Part shown: in pieces, positions 12,710-25,012 of the stretch
How the letters are laid out: each line of letters starts with the position of its first letter
Position numbering within the stretch: the stretch's first letter is position 1
Assembly (NCBI GenBank): GCA_907164885.2
Contig: OU015492.1
Coordinates: 191,086,766-191,150,765, forward strand
Direction: 5' to 3'
DNA length: 64,000 bases
Source: Dolomedes plantarius
Taxonomy: Eukaryota; Arthropoda; Arachnida; Araneae; Dolomedidae
Notes under the pieces: model-generated
Databases searched by the model: none
The model's input: the letters and a program-made list of their open reading frames with translations, nothing else
What the model was told of the DNA's origin: nothing
Made by a program: the position numbers and the translations under genes

Positions 12710-12892
12710 TCATACATGCCGTTTTCCTAAGGCTCGTGTTAAAAAACCGAAATCGCAAAAATCCATTGGAGAAGAGTCAGGTAATTTTACAGGCATTTCA
12801 TTAAATGGGATACAATTTATTCCTGTTTTTGATTTTTTCTTTGCTAAATAAGCTTCAGTTGATTTAGACATGTGACTAGAGGCTTTATCCAT
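12710..12892 (-). pseudogene. Mariner transposase catalytic fragment
   Basis: This is a 60-codon open piece of the transposase of the surrounding element. It begins MDKASSHMSKSTEAYL, whose aspartate would be the second catalytic residue, and contains SSPMDFCDFG with the third. The spacing is 41 residues. In the intact family this is the end of the RNase H-like DDE/D domain that cuts and joins DNA. It is out of frame with the upstream pieces, so it is a fragment and not a gene. Confidence 0.85.
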
Positions 12893-13294
12893 ATGAAGCT
12901 CAACTTTATCAATGTCCTTTCCATATAAGACTGGAATTTCTCCTTAAAAAAATTGTTTCTAAAATATTCTGCTGATAGTAGAGTGAATTAATTTTGGCTT
13001 AACTTGAGACTTTTTTAAATTTTTAATTTGCCGTTGTAACAAAATCCTGCTACTATCATGAACTCCTTTGAGAACTTTTCTGTTCACTGACGTAGATATT
13101 CTGTACGGCTATTCCCGTCAGTTGAGCTATAGAAACTTGACCATTTTTTAGTACAGTCACTTAAATACACCCATGCCCCATCGAGTGTTATCAGAAATTT
13201 TCATTTTTCAGCAGCTAGGTGTTTTTCATATAATTTTCTACAATTTGTTTTCCTTTCAGCAATATTCTTTGGCAAAAGCAAATGAACTTTATGT

Positions 13295-13474
13295 TTAAAC
13301 ATGTTTTTTTAACTTCAAATCTTTATGAATGATTTTACTTACAGTGCCGGAAGACATTCCTAATTTCGATGCAATGGATCTTTGAGTCAGCGTATTTTCT
13401 TTTAGGATCAGAGACTTCACTTTCTTGATATTTACGTGCGTTCGAGCAGTCTTAGAAAGAGGTTTAGTGGCCAT
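13295..13474 (-). pseudogene. Mariner transposase second helix-turn-helix fragment
   Basis: A 59-codon ATG-started frame reads through LTQRSIASKLGMSSGTVSKI, a typical helix-turn-helix of Tc1/mariner DNA-binding domains. It then passes HKDLKLKKHV into a stop. In an intact protein this subdomain binds the terminal inverted repeat. It follows the first helix-turn-helix piece after a frameshift at about 13490, which shows that the two were once continuous. Confidence 0.8.
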
Positions 13475-13494
13475 GTTTACATTTTTACTTTCAG

Positions 13495-13656
13495 TTAGGC
13501 GTTTTCCCCTTTCAAATTTAATATATTATAAATACCTATTTTTGAAATGCCATAACCGCAATTTTTACACCGCTTTATAATTTGTTGATACGAATATTTC
13601 TCCCCGGAAAGTGCAGTTGCGTAACCTTCGAGCCATCTATCAATTTTAGGAGCCAT
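13495..13656 (-). pseudogene. Mariner transposase N-terminal fragment
   Basis: A 53-codon frame starts at ATG (13654-13656) with MAPKIDRWLEGYATALSG and continues through YQQIIKRCKNCGYGISK before a premature TAA. The position just inside the right terminal repeat and the helix-rich DNA-binding look fit the authentic transposase start. I chose this ATG because it is the first after the terminal repeat in the reading direction. Confidence 0.78.
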
Positions 13657-13780
13657 TTTCAAAATAAATTCCAATCAAAGCAAAACAATAGCAGACGATT
13701 ATTCTGAAGTTGCAAAATTTTATCTCAAAATGCAAACGCCAAAAACAAATTACAAAATAAAGTGTGAACGACCTTCTGTA

Positions 13781-15827
13781 AATGTGACCTTCGACATTCA
13801 TGAGTTTAACTTTTGCAAATTTGATAATTCGAGATTTGCCATCAACGATTAAATGGGATTTTCATTTAAGTTTTGATGTCTAATTCTCCACCAAAAATTA
13901 CAAAAAAATATAAAACACTGCTCTCTATTGCATATAACTGTTTAAAAAAGTTATAATAATATTATTGTCGTTTAGATAACGTACTTGTTTGGCGTCTCCG
14001 TGTTTATACATTATTGTCCCTCTCTCTGAGTGTGTTTGCGTTGTTAGCTTATATATTATTAATGCACAAGACCTACAACTTTTTTTTATAATAATCCCAT
14101 ACTAAGCTACAAAATATGACAAATAAATGATAAACTGTCATGAATAACTCTGATAATTATATCAAAACGTAAAATAAATTTTCTACATGTTCTTCTTTCG
14201 TCATCTGTAGTATAACTATGGTGTTCCCACAGATGATACTTTTACCTTATAAGAATTTAAACTGCAATTTTAATATTATATGTTACATTTCAGTGTACTG
14301 AGTGATTTTTTTGCTAGCTAGTGAAATGAAGTCAACTGAATAAAGAGTTAAGTCTAGGGACTACGTAAGAATTATCGTGTATTTTTCCACTTTCAAAGAA
14401 GTTTTACGCCCCAAATCCTTGCGAATATGTATTAATGACTATATATATAAAATAATTATGTTTCAATATTACATATTGATAATTTCATTGAAGTTTTTAG
14501 TAATACAATTACTCCTAGATTATCCTTGAAAAATATACTGCAAACGTATGTAAAATGTATGGTTAATATGTTATGGTAATTGTTAATATTCAGAGTTTTT
14601 TAGAGGAGTGGTAAATATAACCTTCGTTGTAAAAGGACATTCAATTGTTTGCCATACATTTAACATTTGCTTTGGATATATCGTCCTTCTGTTTCATTGG
14701 TAATATCATAAATTTTTCTGGCATTCTTGGTGAAATAGTTTCTAAAAAGTTTTGTTGACTTTAAATAAAAGCGTCATAAAAAATAATTTATCTCTCAGAA
14801 TGAAAAGAAGCTAAGCTCTTGCATTAATTTATCTCTTACATTAAAAAAACAAAAACAAACTAAAACCTTACATCTATCTGTATATGTTAGGGAAAATGGA
14901 AATGCATTAACACCAAATTGCATAATTTCCCTTGAAAGTATTTTATCCTGCAATTGATTACATCATGCATAGTCCAATTGATTCACGAGAAACATTTATA
15001 ATAATGCATTTACTATATTAAAGAATAGAACAACACCATTACAGTGTTTTTTTTAAGTTATTCTCATCATCATTGTTGAGTTTATACTCCTTTCAAGACA
15101 ATTGTGTTTGTATTGGGGAAAAGTTTAACTCTTAACATGTTTAAGAGTTTTTCAATATAAATCTTAAAGGGAATGTTTCCGAATTAAAAATAATCTTCGC
15201 TGCGTAATAAACCATAAAATCAAAAAATTCATATTGATAATAAATAATATATTATTTCATTTTTTAAAAACATAAATATTTTCTCGAAAAGTAATTTTTT
15301 TTCCACGAAAGAAAAATTATGTTCCCGAAAAAATTTCATATCATCAAATTCTTGACCCTAAAAGCAAAATGGAAATGACAAAGCGTGAAATACGTTTCAT
15401 TCTCTGTTTTAAAATATCAATTTATTTTCGTTAAATAACTCATTAAAAGTTTAATGTTTAATTAGACAAACGACAGTTCTTTTGTAGCTCCAGGAATATG
15501 TTGAAAATGTACACTTTATCATCAGTTTCTTCAGTTGGCGTGTAAGAAACCTTCAAAGGCTTTGATTTTACGCTTTTACAGTTTCTGCAAGTGAACGCGA
15601 AGTTTTTCTATTTTTTATGTTCGACTAAATGCGCGTAAAATTTCCACCCCAGTTTCTGTGTTGCGGAAAACAATGATCACCACCTACACAGTTTATTAGC
15701 ATATGAATGAGAATTTTGTAACTTGTACATCGTGTTCAGTGTTTATATTTTTCAAAGGAGCAAGATTTGAATAAAATAAATTATTTTTATTTGCTGAAAC
15801 TGAAGTGGATCGATTTGAAAGGCAAGT
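13781..15827. other. AT-rich non-coding stretch
   Basis: No gene, repeat array or element ends are recognised over about 2 kb. Short A/T runs only. Confidence 0.5.
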
Positions 15828-15930
15828 AGGGTTATACTGATTTCGCAACTTAACGAACAAAAGGTGTTTCATTTTGTGTGTGATTTAAATGAAAAAGAAG
15901 GCCGTTCGTTTGGATAATTAGGTATGTTTC
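15828..15930. repeat. Dispersed repeat, copy 1 of 2
   Basis: This segment resembles 19516-19630: gatttcgcaacttaacg, aacaaaaggtgttt, then tgtgtgtgatt, and a tttctttgt tail. About 85% alike over about 60 bp, then looser. Class unknown. Confidence 0.6.
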
Positions 15931-16101
15931 TTTGTTATATATATATATAATGATATATTATTGTTGTGGACTAATGGATTGGTACCATGGGAAACACAGA
16001 AGCCTGCCTTTTTTTTAACATTCGGTGCATGTCATAAAATTTAACATTATTTAAATGACACGAGTATATTCTCCGATAGTTAAAAAATTTAAATTAACGT
16101 A

Positions 16102-16488
16102 CCGTAAAATCTTGAGTACAATACGCACTTTTTTTTCACATTTTAGTCCACAAAAATGAGGGTGCGTATTATACTCATGCAAAAAAAATGTAGTTTTAAA
16201 CATTGAATAAATGGCAAACAATAGATGAGCTGTATTCAAGTGAAAGTGTTTAAGACTGATGATATGACAGTATTGTTTGTTTTGAATTGCAAATTTGAGT
16301 TTTTTTTGGCTACCGAATTTGACGTTTTCGTTTATTTTTATTGCAAATTTTATTTATATTAATAAGTATTTGTGCGATTTTTAAATAAAATATTGAAAAG
16401 TTATGGGTACGTATTATAGTTGAATTTTAATTTTTTCAGAAAATTTCGAGCAAAATCAAGTATGCGTATTATAGTCAAGATTTTACGG
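16102..16488. mobile_element. TA-flanked MITE, 387 bp
   Basis: Terminal inverted repeats begin ccgtaaaatcttga at both ends and remain alike for about 28 bp (ending aatacgca) with three mismatches. TA flanks both ends (16100-16101 and 16489-16490). The motif gtgcgtattata recurs inside both ends, so the subterminal region is repetitive. The body is AT-rich with no transposase. A 62-codon frame at 16051-16239 merely crosses the left end. Confidence 0.85.
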
Positions 16489-16490
16489 TA

Positions 16491-17358
16491 AATCAAATCA
16501 AATAATATACTTATCTTATCTAAATATTTAATATAAAACTCTTAGAAAAGAATTTATCGACGGAACGAAGGAAAGAGTATCTAAAGTTAGCATTTTTAAT
16601 ACAAATGGACTTAAAAAACGTCGAATAGAATTATTTGTCAGATAAAAGAAGTGAAATAAATTTGTGAAACTGTATATAATTGTGAACTGTGCATAGAATC
16701 TTGAACCATCTCAGCTTTAAAATCAAAACCTATTAGATGAAAACATATCAGTAAAAATAAGTGAATTAAACCTATATTTTAATATATGCTAATAAACGTA
16801 GGCAAGAACAATGAAATTACTCATACGTCCACAAAATTTCAAATAAATCCTTTTACTAAATAAAAATAAAAATTTATGAAGGAAATATGTATTAAAACTT
16901 TTAATAAAAAATTCTAGACCATATGTTGTAAACATTATCTACTTAAATTGTTGAACTAAAGCTTTTACAGAGAAATTTGTCGGTAAAAAGAAGTAAAGTA
17001 AATCTAAAATAGAAACATTTAATAAACACAAACTAAAAAAAAGTTGACTTTTTGAACCACTGAAACTTGAAAAATAGGACCTCTTTGAAAATTATGTATC
17101 AGATAAATTAATTGAAGTTAATCTGAAAATATATACATTAGTACATGTAAATAAAGGAGATGTTAATAGTCACTAAATTTCAGTCTTTTAACAGAAGGCC
17201 TATCAGAAAATAAAAGTAAAATTTTATAAAATAAATGTGTTGTAAAATCTAATAAACGTCAGTCTACAGCAAATATTTTACACTAGAACTATTTAAATTT
17301 TTGATACATGATAATAATATTATCAGTTAATTAAAATGCAGTGAATCTGTGCTTAAAT
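16491..17358. other. AT-rich non-coding stretch
   Basis: Very A-rich, with no element ends, arrays or coding signal recognised. Confidence 0.5.
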
Positions 17359-17360
17359 TA

Positions 17361-18154
17361 CAGTGATTTCCGCTTATAAGAATCACGTTTGTTATTACTG
17401 TTTTTGATTCTTATAAGCGGTTGATTCTTATAACCGAAATTTAAGTTTTTGGACAGGAACACACACACCTATATATACATATATTAGATAATTTACCATA
17501 AAATACTCTTTAATTTACATTAACTATCTTTTATTAAAATTAATTTTTATAGTTTTAAAAATAAAACTTAATTTTTAGACCTATAAGTAGATACACATGA
17601 TTATAGTAAGAGAAGAAAAAAATACAATATTTGTTACAAGTTACAACATACCTGCTTAACAGTTTTAACATTTCAACTACAGGAAGGGAGCAAGAAAAAG
17701 TTTTCTACGGTAGTTTGACGTAATGAAGTTTTCAGAAGGCTGTTTATACCTCTTTCAATACTTATAGTCTCAGACGAAGATTTACTAGGACGGGTAAAGT
17801 TGCCCCCGGGTCAAGCTAATAGGACAGTGTTGTGGTAAAGCGTTTAAGGGGAAACTACTATGTTATGTCTAATAAAGAAAGGGGTGAATTTTACGACCAT
17901 ATTCCATCCCATCTTATCAATCTTTCTTAAAAAAATAAAAGAAAGAACTTCGTGCCTTTTGAGGGTTTAAGTAGCTTTTTTGGAAAAAGGAAAGGAAAGC
18001 GAAGAGTGTAAACTGATTCTTAAAACCGGTGGATTGATTCTTTAAAGCGAAAATTTTAACATGGAAATAATTCATTTGTTTTTGCTTTCGCAATATTAAT
18101 TCTTATAAACGGTTGATTCTTATAACCAGTGATCACTATAAGCGGTGGTTACTG
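17361..18154. mobile_element. TA-flanked Tigger-like non-autonomous element, 794 bp
   Basis: The left end cagtgatttccgcttataag and the complement of the right end, cagtaaccaccgcttatagt, form imperfect terminal inverted repeats with TA outside (17359-17360 and 18155-18156). The CAGT start and TA target fit Tigger/pogo-type elements. Both ends carry extra copies of gattcttataa and cggttgattcttataa. The interior (17700-18050) is partly GC-richer but shows no transposase text. Confidence 0.8.
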
Positions 18155-18156
18155 TA

Positions 18157-19515
18157 ATTGTTTCGCTAAAAGTTTTTATTGTAATCAAACTAGTTCAAAG
18201 TTTTTATTGTAATCAATGCCTTAAAGTTATGAGGCATATACTTTCTCACTTATTTATTTAGAAAGACCTCCAAAACTGTGAAATCACCTTTCTAGGAGTG
18301 CACCTGCCACATCTGAATCTTTCATTCGGTGAATCTTTTTTCAAAACTTTGTGATTAAAATGTCAAGTGCAAATGGTCTCTTACATTATAAACTGAATTT
18401 TCTCAAAAGCATTTTCAAATGCTACATGATTCATAAATGTAATAAATAAGAAAATGCTTGTTGCATGAAATGCAATTAAGGGATATTTGAAATTCAAATT
18501 AAGTTCTCAAGTCCAGTTTTAAGTCAAAAATACAAATTCTGTGGGTAAAATATGAAACGATCTAAAAAAATAGTTATTTTATAGGTGGAAAGCCGTGAAA
18601 AAAATGATCATCGACTGCTGCGTGATTATGTAATAATATGTGCAACGTACAATTACTTGCATATCGTAGTTATGTTTTAATAGTTCTTTTGTAGAATGTA
18701 TAAGGCAATATAAGTTTTTTGCAAGTTTTTTTTTTCTCAGTTATTCATTTTCAAGTAGCCGTTTAAGAAAATATAAATGAAATTTATTTTAAAAATTTAA
18801 ACGTTTGAACCTTTTAAAATCATCCCTATCTTTATTATAAATACACTACGAAAAGAAGTTTGCATGTTATATAGTATGTCATACTTTGGTGTAAGATTGT
18901 TTATTAAAATTTAAGCTCCGTGCCACAATTTCTTTATGTAAATCACTGCACAAGACGATCTCACCGATTTACGATAATTTAAAACACACGAAAATGCAAT
19001 GAGCTGTTTCAAACAGACTGTTAGTAAAGCAAGGAAAAATTCTACATTGTTAAAGATTGATTGTACATTATAAGTTTGTACAAACGAAAATTAACGACCC
19101 CGAAACTCGAAAGCTATTCCAGACCATCTTAATTTAGGAATAATTTCCTTGTATTTTGTAGGTAACTTACCAGATCCACGTTTTAATATTTCCTTTCTTT
19201 CATAAATAAGTGTTCATAATTTTTAATGGTTGAAAAACTTAGTTCACTCGTTCAAAATTTGCTAAGGTCAGACTAAAATGGATCTTAATAATGGATAATT
19301 TATATGAGATTTCAAATTAAAATATGATAACATTCGAACTTTATTATTTTTTTGAAACGCGTAACATTGTAACTGTTTGAAATTCGTTGCGTAATGCATT
19401 TGTGTTTCGTAAACTAATAAAACAAAGCAAAATATATGACCGCATAGATACAGGAATTCAATATTCGTCTCACACGCATTGACTCAACATACGGGAATAT
19501 ACTGGGAGTGTAACT
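18157..19515. other. AT-rich non-coding stretch
   Basis: Only a small direct repeat, agtttttattgtaatca twice at about 18169-18215, stands out. Confidence 0.5.
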
Positions 19516-19630
19516 CGTATATTGATTTCACAACTTAATAAACAAAAGGTGTTTTAATTCTGTGTGTGATTCAAATGCAAAAAAGCACTCTGCCCTTTTT
19601 TTTTTAATCATCGCGTATATTTCTTTGTCA
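19516..19630. repeat. Dispersed repeat, copy 2 of 2
   Basis: Matches 15828-15930 in the same orientation: gatttcacaacttaata, aacaaaaggtgttt, tgtgtgtgattcaaatg. No terminal structure is visible, so it may be a fragment of a larger family. Confidence 0.6.
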
Positions 19631-19916
19631 GGTATGATGAGAAGTAGTTATTATGGAGAAATGAATTAGCACATTAGAAATGTAGTAGCGTGATTAACAA
19701 TCATTGCATGTCAGGCATCTTAACCCCATTAAAATGACTTAACTACATTCCCAGAAAAGTTAACTTTTAATCAATGCGATAAGAACTAGCGGTTTTCCCT
19801 TGAACTTACAAGTTTTTGGAAACATATCTGCTTCAAATTAAATGCAGGAAATCTGCAAATGGAGATTTTAATGAATCTACATTGACTCAAATGTTATATG
19901 CCTAGAATACTTAAAA

Positions 19917-19982
19917 TTCTAGGACTTCAATTTAAAGATTTCTAGGACTTCAATTTAAAGCCGACTTCAATTTAAAGATTTT
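19917..19982. repeat. Short tandem repeat, three units
   Basis: gacttcaatttaaag occurs three times in a row with spacers of 5-9 bases (atttctag, cc). It looks like local slippage duplication. Confidence 0.7.
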
Positions 19983-22151
19983 TTTAAAATTGTACTCCGG
20001 AATAGAGAAAGAAATTGTACACCTTGGGACATTTTTCGTTAAAAAATGCAAATAATATTTTTAAATTTAAATTATTTGGGAAAAAAAATCTGGTATAGTG
20101 TGTTTTAAACGTTCATAAATTTCTTTGGTGGACGAAATTTATAAAATGAATTTTGTTGCAAGGTGCAGAAAAGTTCAGGCTATCCGAAAATATAATTTTT
20201 ATTTGATTATCAGCATTTATGTAGCTGTAAATAGTAGACAAATTTTCTCCATACGTTAACATTGAAGTGAGCGAATCCAATAAGGTTCGTACACAGCTGC
20301 CTTAAGGCAACGATTAAAGGCAAAAATTTTATTTGGGATAAAGGAATTCCAGTTAAAAGACTTGAATTTATATGAGATAGTGAAAGAATAAATACATTTG
20401 AATAACAAGACATCACTCTAGCCTTTGATTATAAAGCGCAGTATTCGTAAGCACGGTAAAAATATTATTCCACTGGAAAAAGAACTGTGTTAAAATAAAC
20501 ATTTTGAGCTGAAAGGAATGAAAATTAAATGATGAGATTTAACTTGCACCACTGTCCTCTTAAACTCTCAACTTCCTCAGAATCCAAGTGGCCGGAAATC
20601 TATTGTATACGTGCTAGCTTCCTATGTAACTCGTTTCGCGAATGTCTACTGAATAAAAATTAGGATGGCAAATGATTTTTCTATTTGTTTTACTTTTGCT
20701 ATAAATTATGCAATTATTTCTTGTCATACGATGATTGAAAAGATCTGCATCTTTTCTAATTAATACATTTCATTATTAACTGGTATTATTTCGATTTTTG
20801 TAACGATTTAGCATGTGGCGGTGCTTCCAGCAATGCATCTGCTGACGTTAAAATGAAATCGATTTGACCTAATGTAAATTTGAGTAATGATGATTTCTTT
20901 TATATTTATTAGTGCAAAAAGATTGAGTATTCTCCTTCAATATTTCGTTTTATGCTAAATTAATAACTACTTATTTTTTGTTTTGTAATGTATTTATGTT
21001 TTTTACTTATATTCTTAAATATATAATTCCCATATTTGCCAGTACCATATAATTTGTTTTTTTTTATATTGTATTGTAAAATTTAAAAAAAATCGATATT
21101 TCATCTTTTTAAGGTTTCCAAATGCAAATGTGAAAATAAAGCGATAGAAAATAACAAATACATAAGTTTTCGAAGGGATGAATTCATCAGAGGGTAAGAG
21201 TGAAAAGTGTGTGTGTGTGGGGGGGAGGGGATGTATATTCGTATAAAACGAAAAGGAAGGGAACTCAAATGTGGAAGGGTAGGTATGTTTATCGTATAAA
21301 TATTTACAATCAATATTTTATAAAATTTTTACATTTAAATATTTTATATTTGTCATCTTATCTTAAACGTTAAACTTTTACATCTTTTTGTTTCATAAAA
21401 TGATATTATTAACATTGAACTAGACTGTAAATAAGTACTTCTGAAAAATCATGTTATTAAGAAGCAGTTTAAATACACTTATGAAAACATTTCTAATTTT
21501 TTCTTTCTTCTTTGCGTTTGAAATTGAACATAGACATATAATGCAAAGTGATATGTAAAAGGCAGATGTAATATATTCTAAATACTATAGATAACTATTA
21601 TTGTAGTCATATCAATACTACCCTCTGCAATTTTTTTTACATTATGCATTATATTTGTGTAAATTACGTATTTAATATTTTGAATGTGAAAAATTAAAAG
21701 AATTATTCCTTTGCCGTACAGTGGCTATTGCCAAGAGCTTAAAAAAAATTGTCCTTCGGTTTGAATTTCGACATTTTGCACATTGATTCCTTAGCAGCTA
21801 AATACACATCGAGTGTATTACTAGCTGATATTCGTATCTCATCGTATTTTACATATCCGCTCGTCGATGATGTCATCTTGTGCTCTCACCTCTTACGGAG
21901 AAGTGGGGTTTCACCAAAAGGGTTTTCCCAATGTGGTCAAAAATTCGCGTGGTGAATGGGCGAATGTCACAATGAGCCTGTCATGTTGGAAAAACTTCAT
22001 GTTATCACTTTAAAATATTGTGCCATCTGCTATATATGTACATGCTATTGAGGGTTCTCAAAATATTGCTAATATTGATCTTTACTTCAGAACGTTTTAT
22101 TAATAAACTGTAGCTCAACCTTTGGCTTACGAAGCATCATAGAGTGGTATA
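19983..22151. other. AT-rich non-coding stretch
   Basis: Contains a short (GT)n plus G-run at 21207-21230. A 68-codon frame at 21749-21955 has no recognisable motif. Nothing else is seen. Confidence 0.45.
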
Positions 22152-23041
22152 CAGGGTGATTCAAAACTTGAAGTACAAACTTTAAGGGGAGGTAGAAAAC
22201 TCAAAAACAAAACAGAATCATATAGGAATGTATGACCGGAAACACAAACCTGACGCTGGAGGGCGTTGTTTATCAGCGCTGTAGTTGGAATCCTCTTTCT
22301 CTCGTGAAAGTATCTTTAATCAACACAATGTTCATGTGTGGAGCTACAACAACCCACGATGTATGCGACCACATGCTGCCCAACAACGGTTCTCAGTGAA
22401 TGTATGGACGGGTATTAATGCTGATTACTTAATCAGGCCATACCTCTTACCACCCCCACTGGATGACCCTAAATATCGCATTTTTCTGGAGGCGATACTG
22501 CCGAATTTACTGGACATTGTTCCAATGTCTGTTCTGCGTGCAATGTGGTTCCAGCACGATGGGGCTCCAGCTCATTATTCCCATGTTGTACGTGATTACA
22601 TGAACAGTACATTTGAACCTCGATGGATTGGGCTTGGAGGACCAGTCCCATGGCCACTACAATAGCCTGATTTATATAGTCTGGATTTCTTCCTGTGGGG
22701 GACCCTCAAATCCATGATCTACGAGACGCCCGTTGACTCTGCAACCCACCTAGTCGTAAGAATCTCCGTCGCAGCTGCAAACGTCCTCGAAATGCCGGGA
22801 ATTTTTGAAAGGGTTCGACAATCGATGCGTTGCCGCTGTGAAGCGGGCATAACTGTGGATGGTAACAACTTTGAGCAGTTGTTGGGAAACTGAACCTGTA
22901 CACGTACAGTTCTGGTGTAAAGTATCGCTAAATAAAGAGTTTTTCCACCCATTATTGGTTTTTTCCTTTCTGCATCTTCGTTTATCTTCTAGCTGATCAG
23001 GTTTGCGTTTCTGGTCATACATTCCTATGTAATTCTGTTAA
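22152..23041 (+). mobile_element. Decayed mariner-like element with internal and right-end loss
   Basis: The left end, cagggtgattcaaaacttga after TA at 22150-22151, begins a long terminal repeat of about 100 bp. Its inner half recurs inverted at 22996-23040 around ggtcatacattcctat. The outer half of the right repeat is missing: after attctgtt at 23040 the sequence changes. The coding part jumps from the left repeat straight into the catalytic core, so the DNA-binding half of the transposase has been deleted. The right side abuts a Tc1 fossil in the opposite orientation. Confidence 0.82.
22285..22893 (+). pseudogene. Mariner-family transposase, C-terminal half, one internal stop
   Basis: The frame reads ESSFSRESIFNQHNVHVW, then VNVWTGINADYLI, MWFQHDGAPAH and, beyond an in-frame TAG at 22663-22665, PDLYSLDFFLWG and YETPVDSATHL to a natural-looking TGA at 22891-22893. 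HDG supplies the second and SLD the third catalytic aspartate, about 41 residues apart. The first aspartate, normally in a DES motif, is lost at the deletion edge, where TTG stands in front of ESS. In intact relatives this protein cuts and pastes the element. A single stop in over 200 codons suggests fairly recent decay after the deletion. Confidence 0.9.
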
Positions 23042-23049
23042 CATACGTC

Positions 23050-23560
23050 CTAACTGTCCCAGTGATGTCGGAGGGGGAGAACTACTCTCAGCAAATGTTC
23101 TCGCATAATTCAGTAATGTTTAGATCAGGCGATTGAAGTTGTCAGGATAGATACTGTACCTTATCCTCTTCAAACCACATGTTGACACGTCTCGCCCGAT
23201 GCAACGATACATTATTGTCTTGTACGTTCTATTGGAAACACTGACGGTCTTACGCTGGTAAAAACATAAATGAATTAAGATTCCTAGAGCATGTCAAGAT
23301 ACAGCACCCCACAGCAACAGAGAGAGCCCACTCCATTTTTGGCACTGGGCACCAGTCAGTACAGCAATGTGTTCGCCACATAATTACTTTTCCAGTGGTA
23401 GGAAACATGGTGAAGGTCGCTCCATGACACGTTTTTGACCAGATGACATTTTGCTAATAATTTGAACTCTATTTTTGTGTAGTTGGGGCGCCATCTAACA
23501 TTGGTGTCATAATTTCTGTGATTTTTGGATTGCAGCACAACCATAAATAATGCAATTCCA
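23050..23560 (-). pseudogene. Tc1-like transposase fossil
   Basis: On the minus strand, QDNNVSLHRARRVNMWFEED (from 23221 downwards) and LQSPDLNITELCENI (23093-23140) are recognisable as the second-aspartate block and the SPDLN..E block of Tc1-family transposases. The acidic pair lies about 35 residues apart, near the DD34E norm. Further upstream on that strand WGAVS and HALGILIH fragments appear in other frames, with stops and frameshifts throughout. No terminal inverted repeat was found on either side, so only the catalytic part survives. Confidence 0.8.
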
Positions 23561-23622
23561 ATAAACTGTTATTACTGAAAAAGGATCATTACGACATTCA
23601 CTTCTGTTGTTACTTGTAATGT

Positions 23623-23849
23623 TTTTTTTTCAATGCGGAGGCCCTTGTCGTCAAACATTCGCCTATGTTACGCCGCAATTTTTACTGCCCATTTTATTGT
23701 GGGGGAACCATATATGCGGACAGCATTCCCCCTATGAAGGGACGACACGAACGGAGGCATTTTTTCGGGATGCGACGCCAGGATTCGATCCGAGCACCCT
23801 GAGCACCGAAAAACAGCGCGCAGTACCACTGGGCCGTCACAAGCCCGTA
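23623..23849 (-). mobile_element. tRNA-derived SINE with 11-bp target duplication
   Basis: The minus strand starts near 23849 with a tRNA-like head: A-box-like GGCCCAGTGGTA (23824-23835) and B box GGATCGAATCC (23781-23791). It ends in an A-run, seen as the T-run at 23622-23630. The direct repeat acttgtaatgt flanks it at 23612-23622 and 23850-23860. The same word recurs at 23870-23880, an extra tandem copy of acttgtaatgtagtct. Polymerase III promoter, A tail and target duplication together make this a SINE insertion. Confidence 0.82.
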
Positions 23850-23885
23850 ACTTGTAATGTAGTCTTACAACTTGTAATGTAGTCT

Positions 23886-24586
23886 GAAGAAGGTCTACAA
23901 TCCGAAACAAGCTCTGGCTCTTTATCGCTGATATCTTACTGTGACATCTACACTTTTTGCATTTAGAGGCAACACTCTGTTCATTTATGTAACGTGTCAT
24001 AATCTCTCATACCGTGCCTTGTTATACACCGACAATTTCTGCAATTTAGAAAAACAGAAGCACCCACAAGCCCCGCGGCAGTTATCAAACCGTTTTGTAA
24101 GTCACAGAGACCCTACTTTTAGCCCACTAATTCCACAACAGCGAATTACCCATCGACTGTTATTACTATTGCGTGATAGCTGTTACTCGTACTTCCCCGT
24201 ATCATATACATCTGCGAACCCTATTTGTATACGCCTCGTCTTTAAGGTGCTTTTACACATTTATAATGCTATTTTCGGACAAAATGTGGAAATTCTTCCC
24301 CCTCAATTTTTATAAAACAAAAATTTAATCGTTTTTTTTTTCAAATTCTGTTTGAATCTTACCTACAAGCCTAGTTATGGCTATTTTAATATGACTCATC
24401 AGTAAATTTTTACAACCGGGAATACCCATCTACAAATCGGAAGTAAGATAAAAAAAAAATACTCACAATTTGTGGAATTTACGTTAAAATCAAATCAAAT
24501 TAAAAAAATTGAATTACTCCAAAACTTTATCTAGCAGTATAATTTCACCTATGGGGGGAAAAGGTGCAGTTGAAATGGAATGTATT
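23886..24586. other. Unassigned, moderately GC-rich sequence
   Basis: 23941-24320 stays open on the plus strand for 124 codons, but the frame begins without a convincing start and shows no motif. Given its place in a transposon pile-up it is probably part of an old element that I cannot name. Confidence 0.35.
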
Positions 24587-24600
24587 ACTCATACACAGAG

Positions 24601-24886
24601 TCGCCCAGTGGCTAAGTGGATAAGGCATCAGCCTGCCACGCCGGGGGTGTGGGTTCGATTCCAGCATAAGACTTGGCTGTATTCTGGGGAACCGGTCAGT
24701 CTTCCACCTGCAATTGGAACCCCGTCTAGAAAGGGGAGCTGCAACCCATCGTCCATCGCCGGTGTCATCGTCTGTCAATAAAATTCTTCTGTGATTGTGT
24801 CATTTGTCTGTTTCTATGTCTTATATTCATATGTACACCGGACTGGGGTGTAATGTTGTCATCCCCCAGGGACATTAGCCACACAC
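24601..24886 (+). mobile_element. tRNA-derived SINE, 286 bp, perfect 14-bp target duplication
   Basis: The insertion is bounded by actcatacacagag at 24587-24600 and 24887-24900. The head has an A box around TGGCTAAGTGGATA (24609-24622) and a consensus B box GGTTCGATTCC (24652-24662). A tRNA-unrelated body follows, with an ACACAC tail at 24880-24886. The frames that overlap it are read-through of tRNA-like sequence, not genes. The intact duplication indicates a comparatively young insertion. Confidence 0.93.
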
Positions 24887-25012
24887 ACTCATACACAGAG
24901 GAAGGAATGTTTCTGTCATAGAAAATTAAAATCGAGAGCTAAAGGTCTATTGGGAAAAGGAAAATTGACCGACACATTTATAGACAATCCAAGACTCCCA
25001 AATTATTACGGA

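Larger units (their letters stand above)
12496..13778 (-). mobile_element. Mariner-type transposon, DD41D class, decayed
   Basis: The ends cagaaggtcgttcgcacttt and the complement cagaaggtcgttcacacttt form a 22-bp terminal inverted repeat with one mismatch, flanked by TA at 12494-12495 and 13779-13780. The 1283-bp length fits an autonomous mariner/Tc1 element. Transposase text is readable on the minus strand in three frames: two N-terminal helix-turn-helix pieces, then the catalytic core with TLDGAWVY, HMDKASSH and SSPMDFCDFG. The last two aspartates are separated by 41 residues, the DD41D arrangement. Frameshifts and stops break every segment, so it should be inactive in trans, although its ends look intact. 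Confidence 0.92.

Noticed and set aside
23941..24315. 124-codon plus frame
   Set aside because: No motif, sits beside Tc1 and SINE debris; probably fossil transposon sequence.
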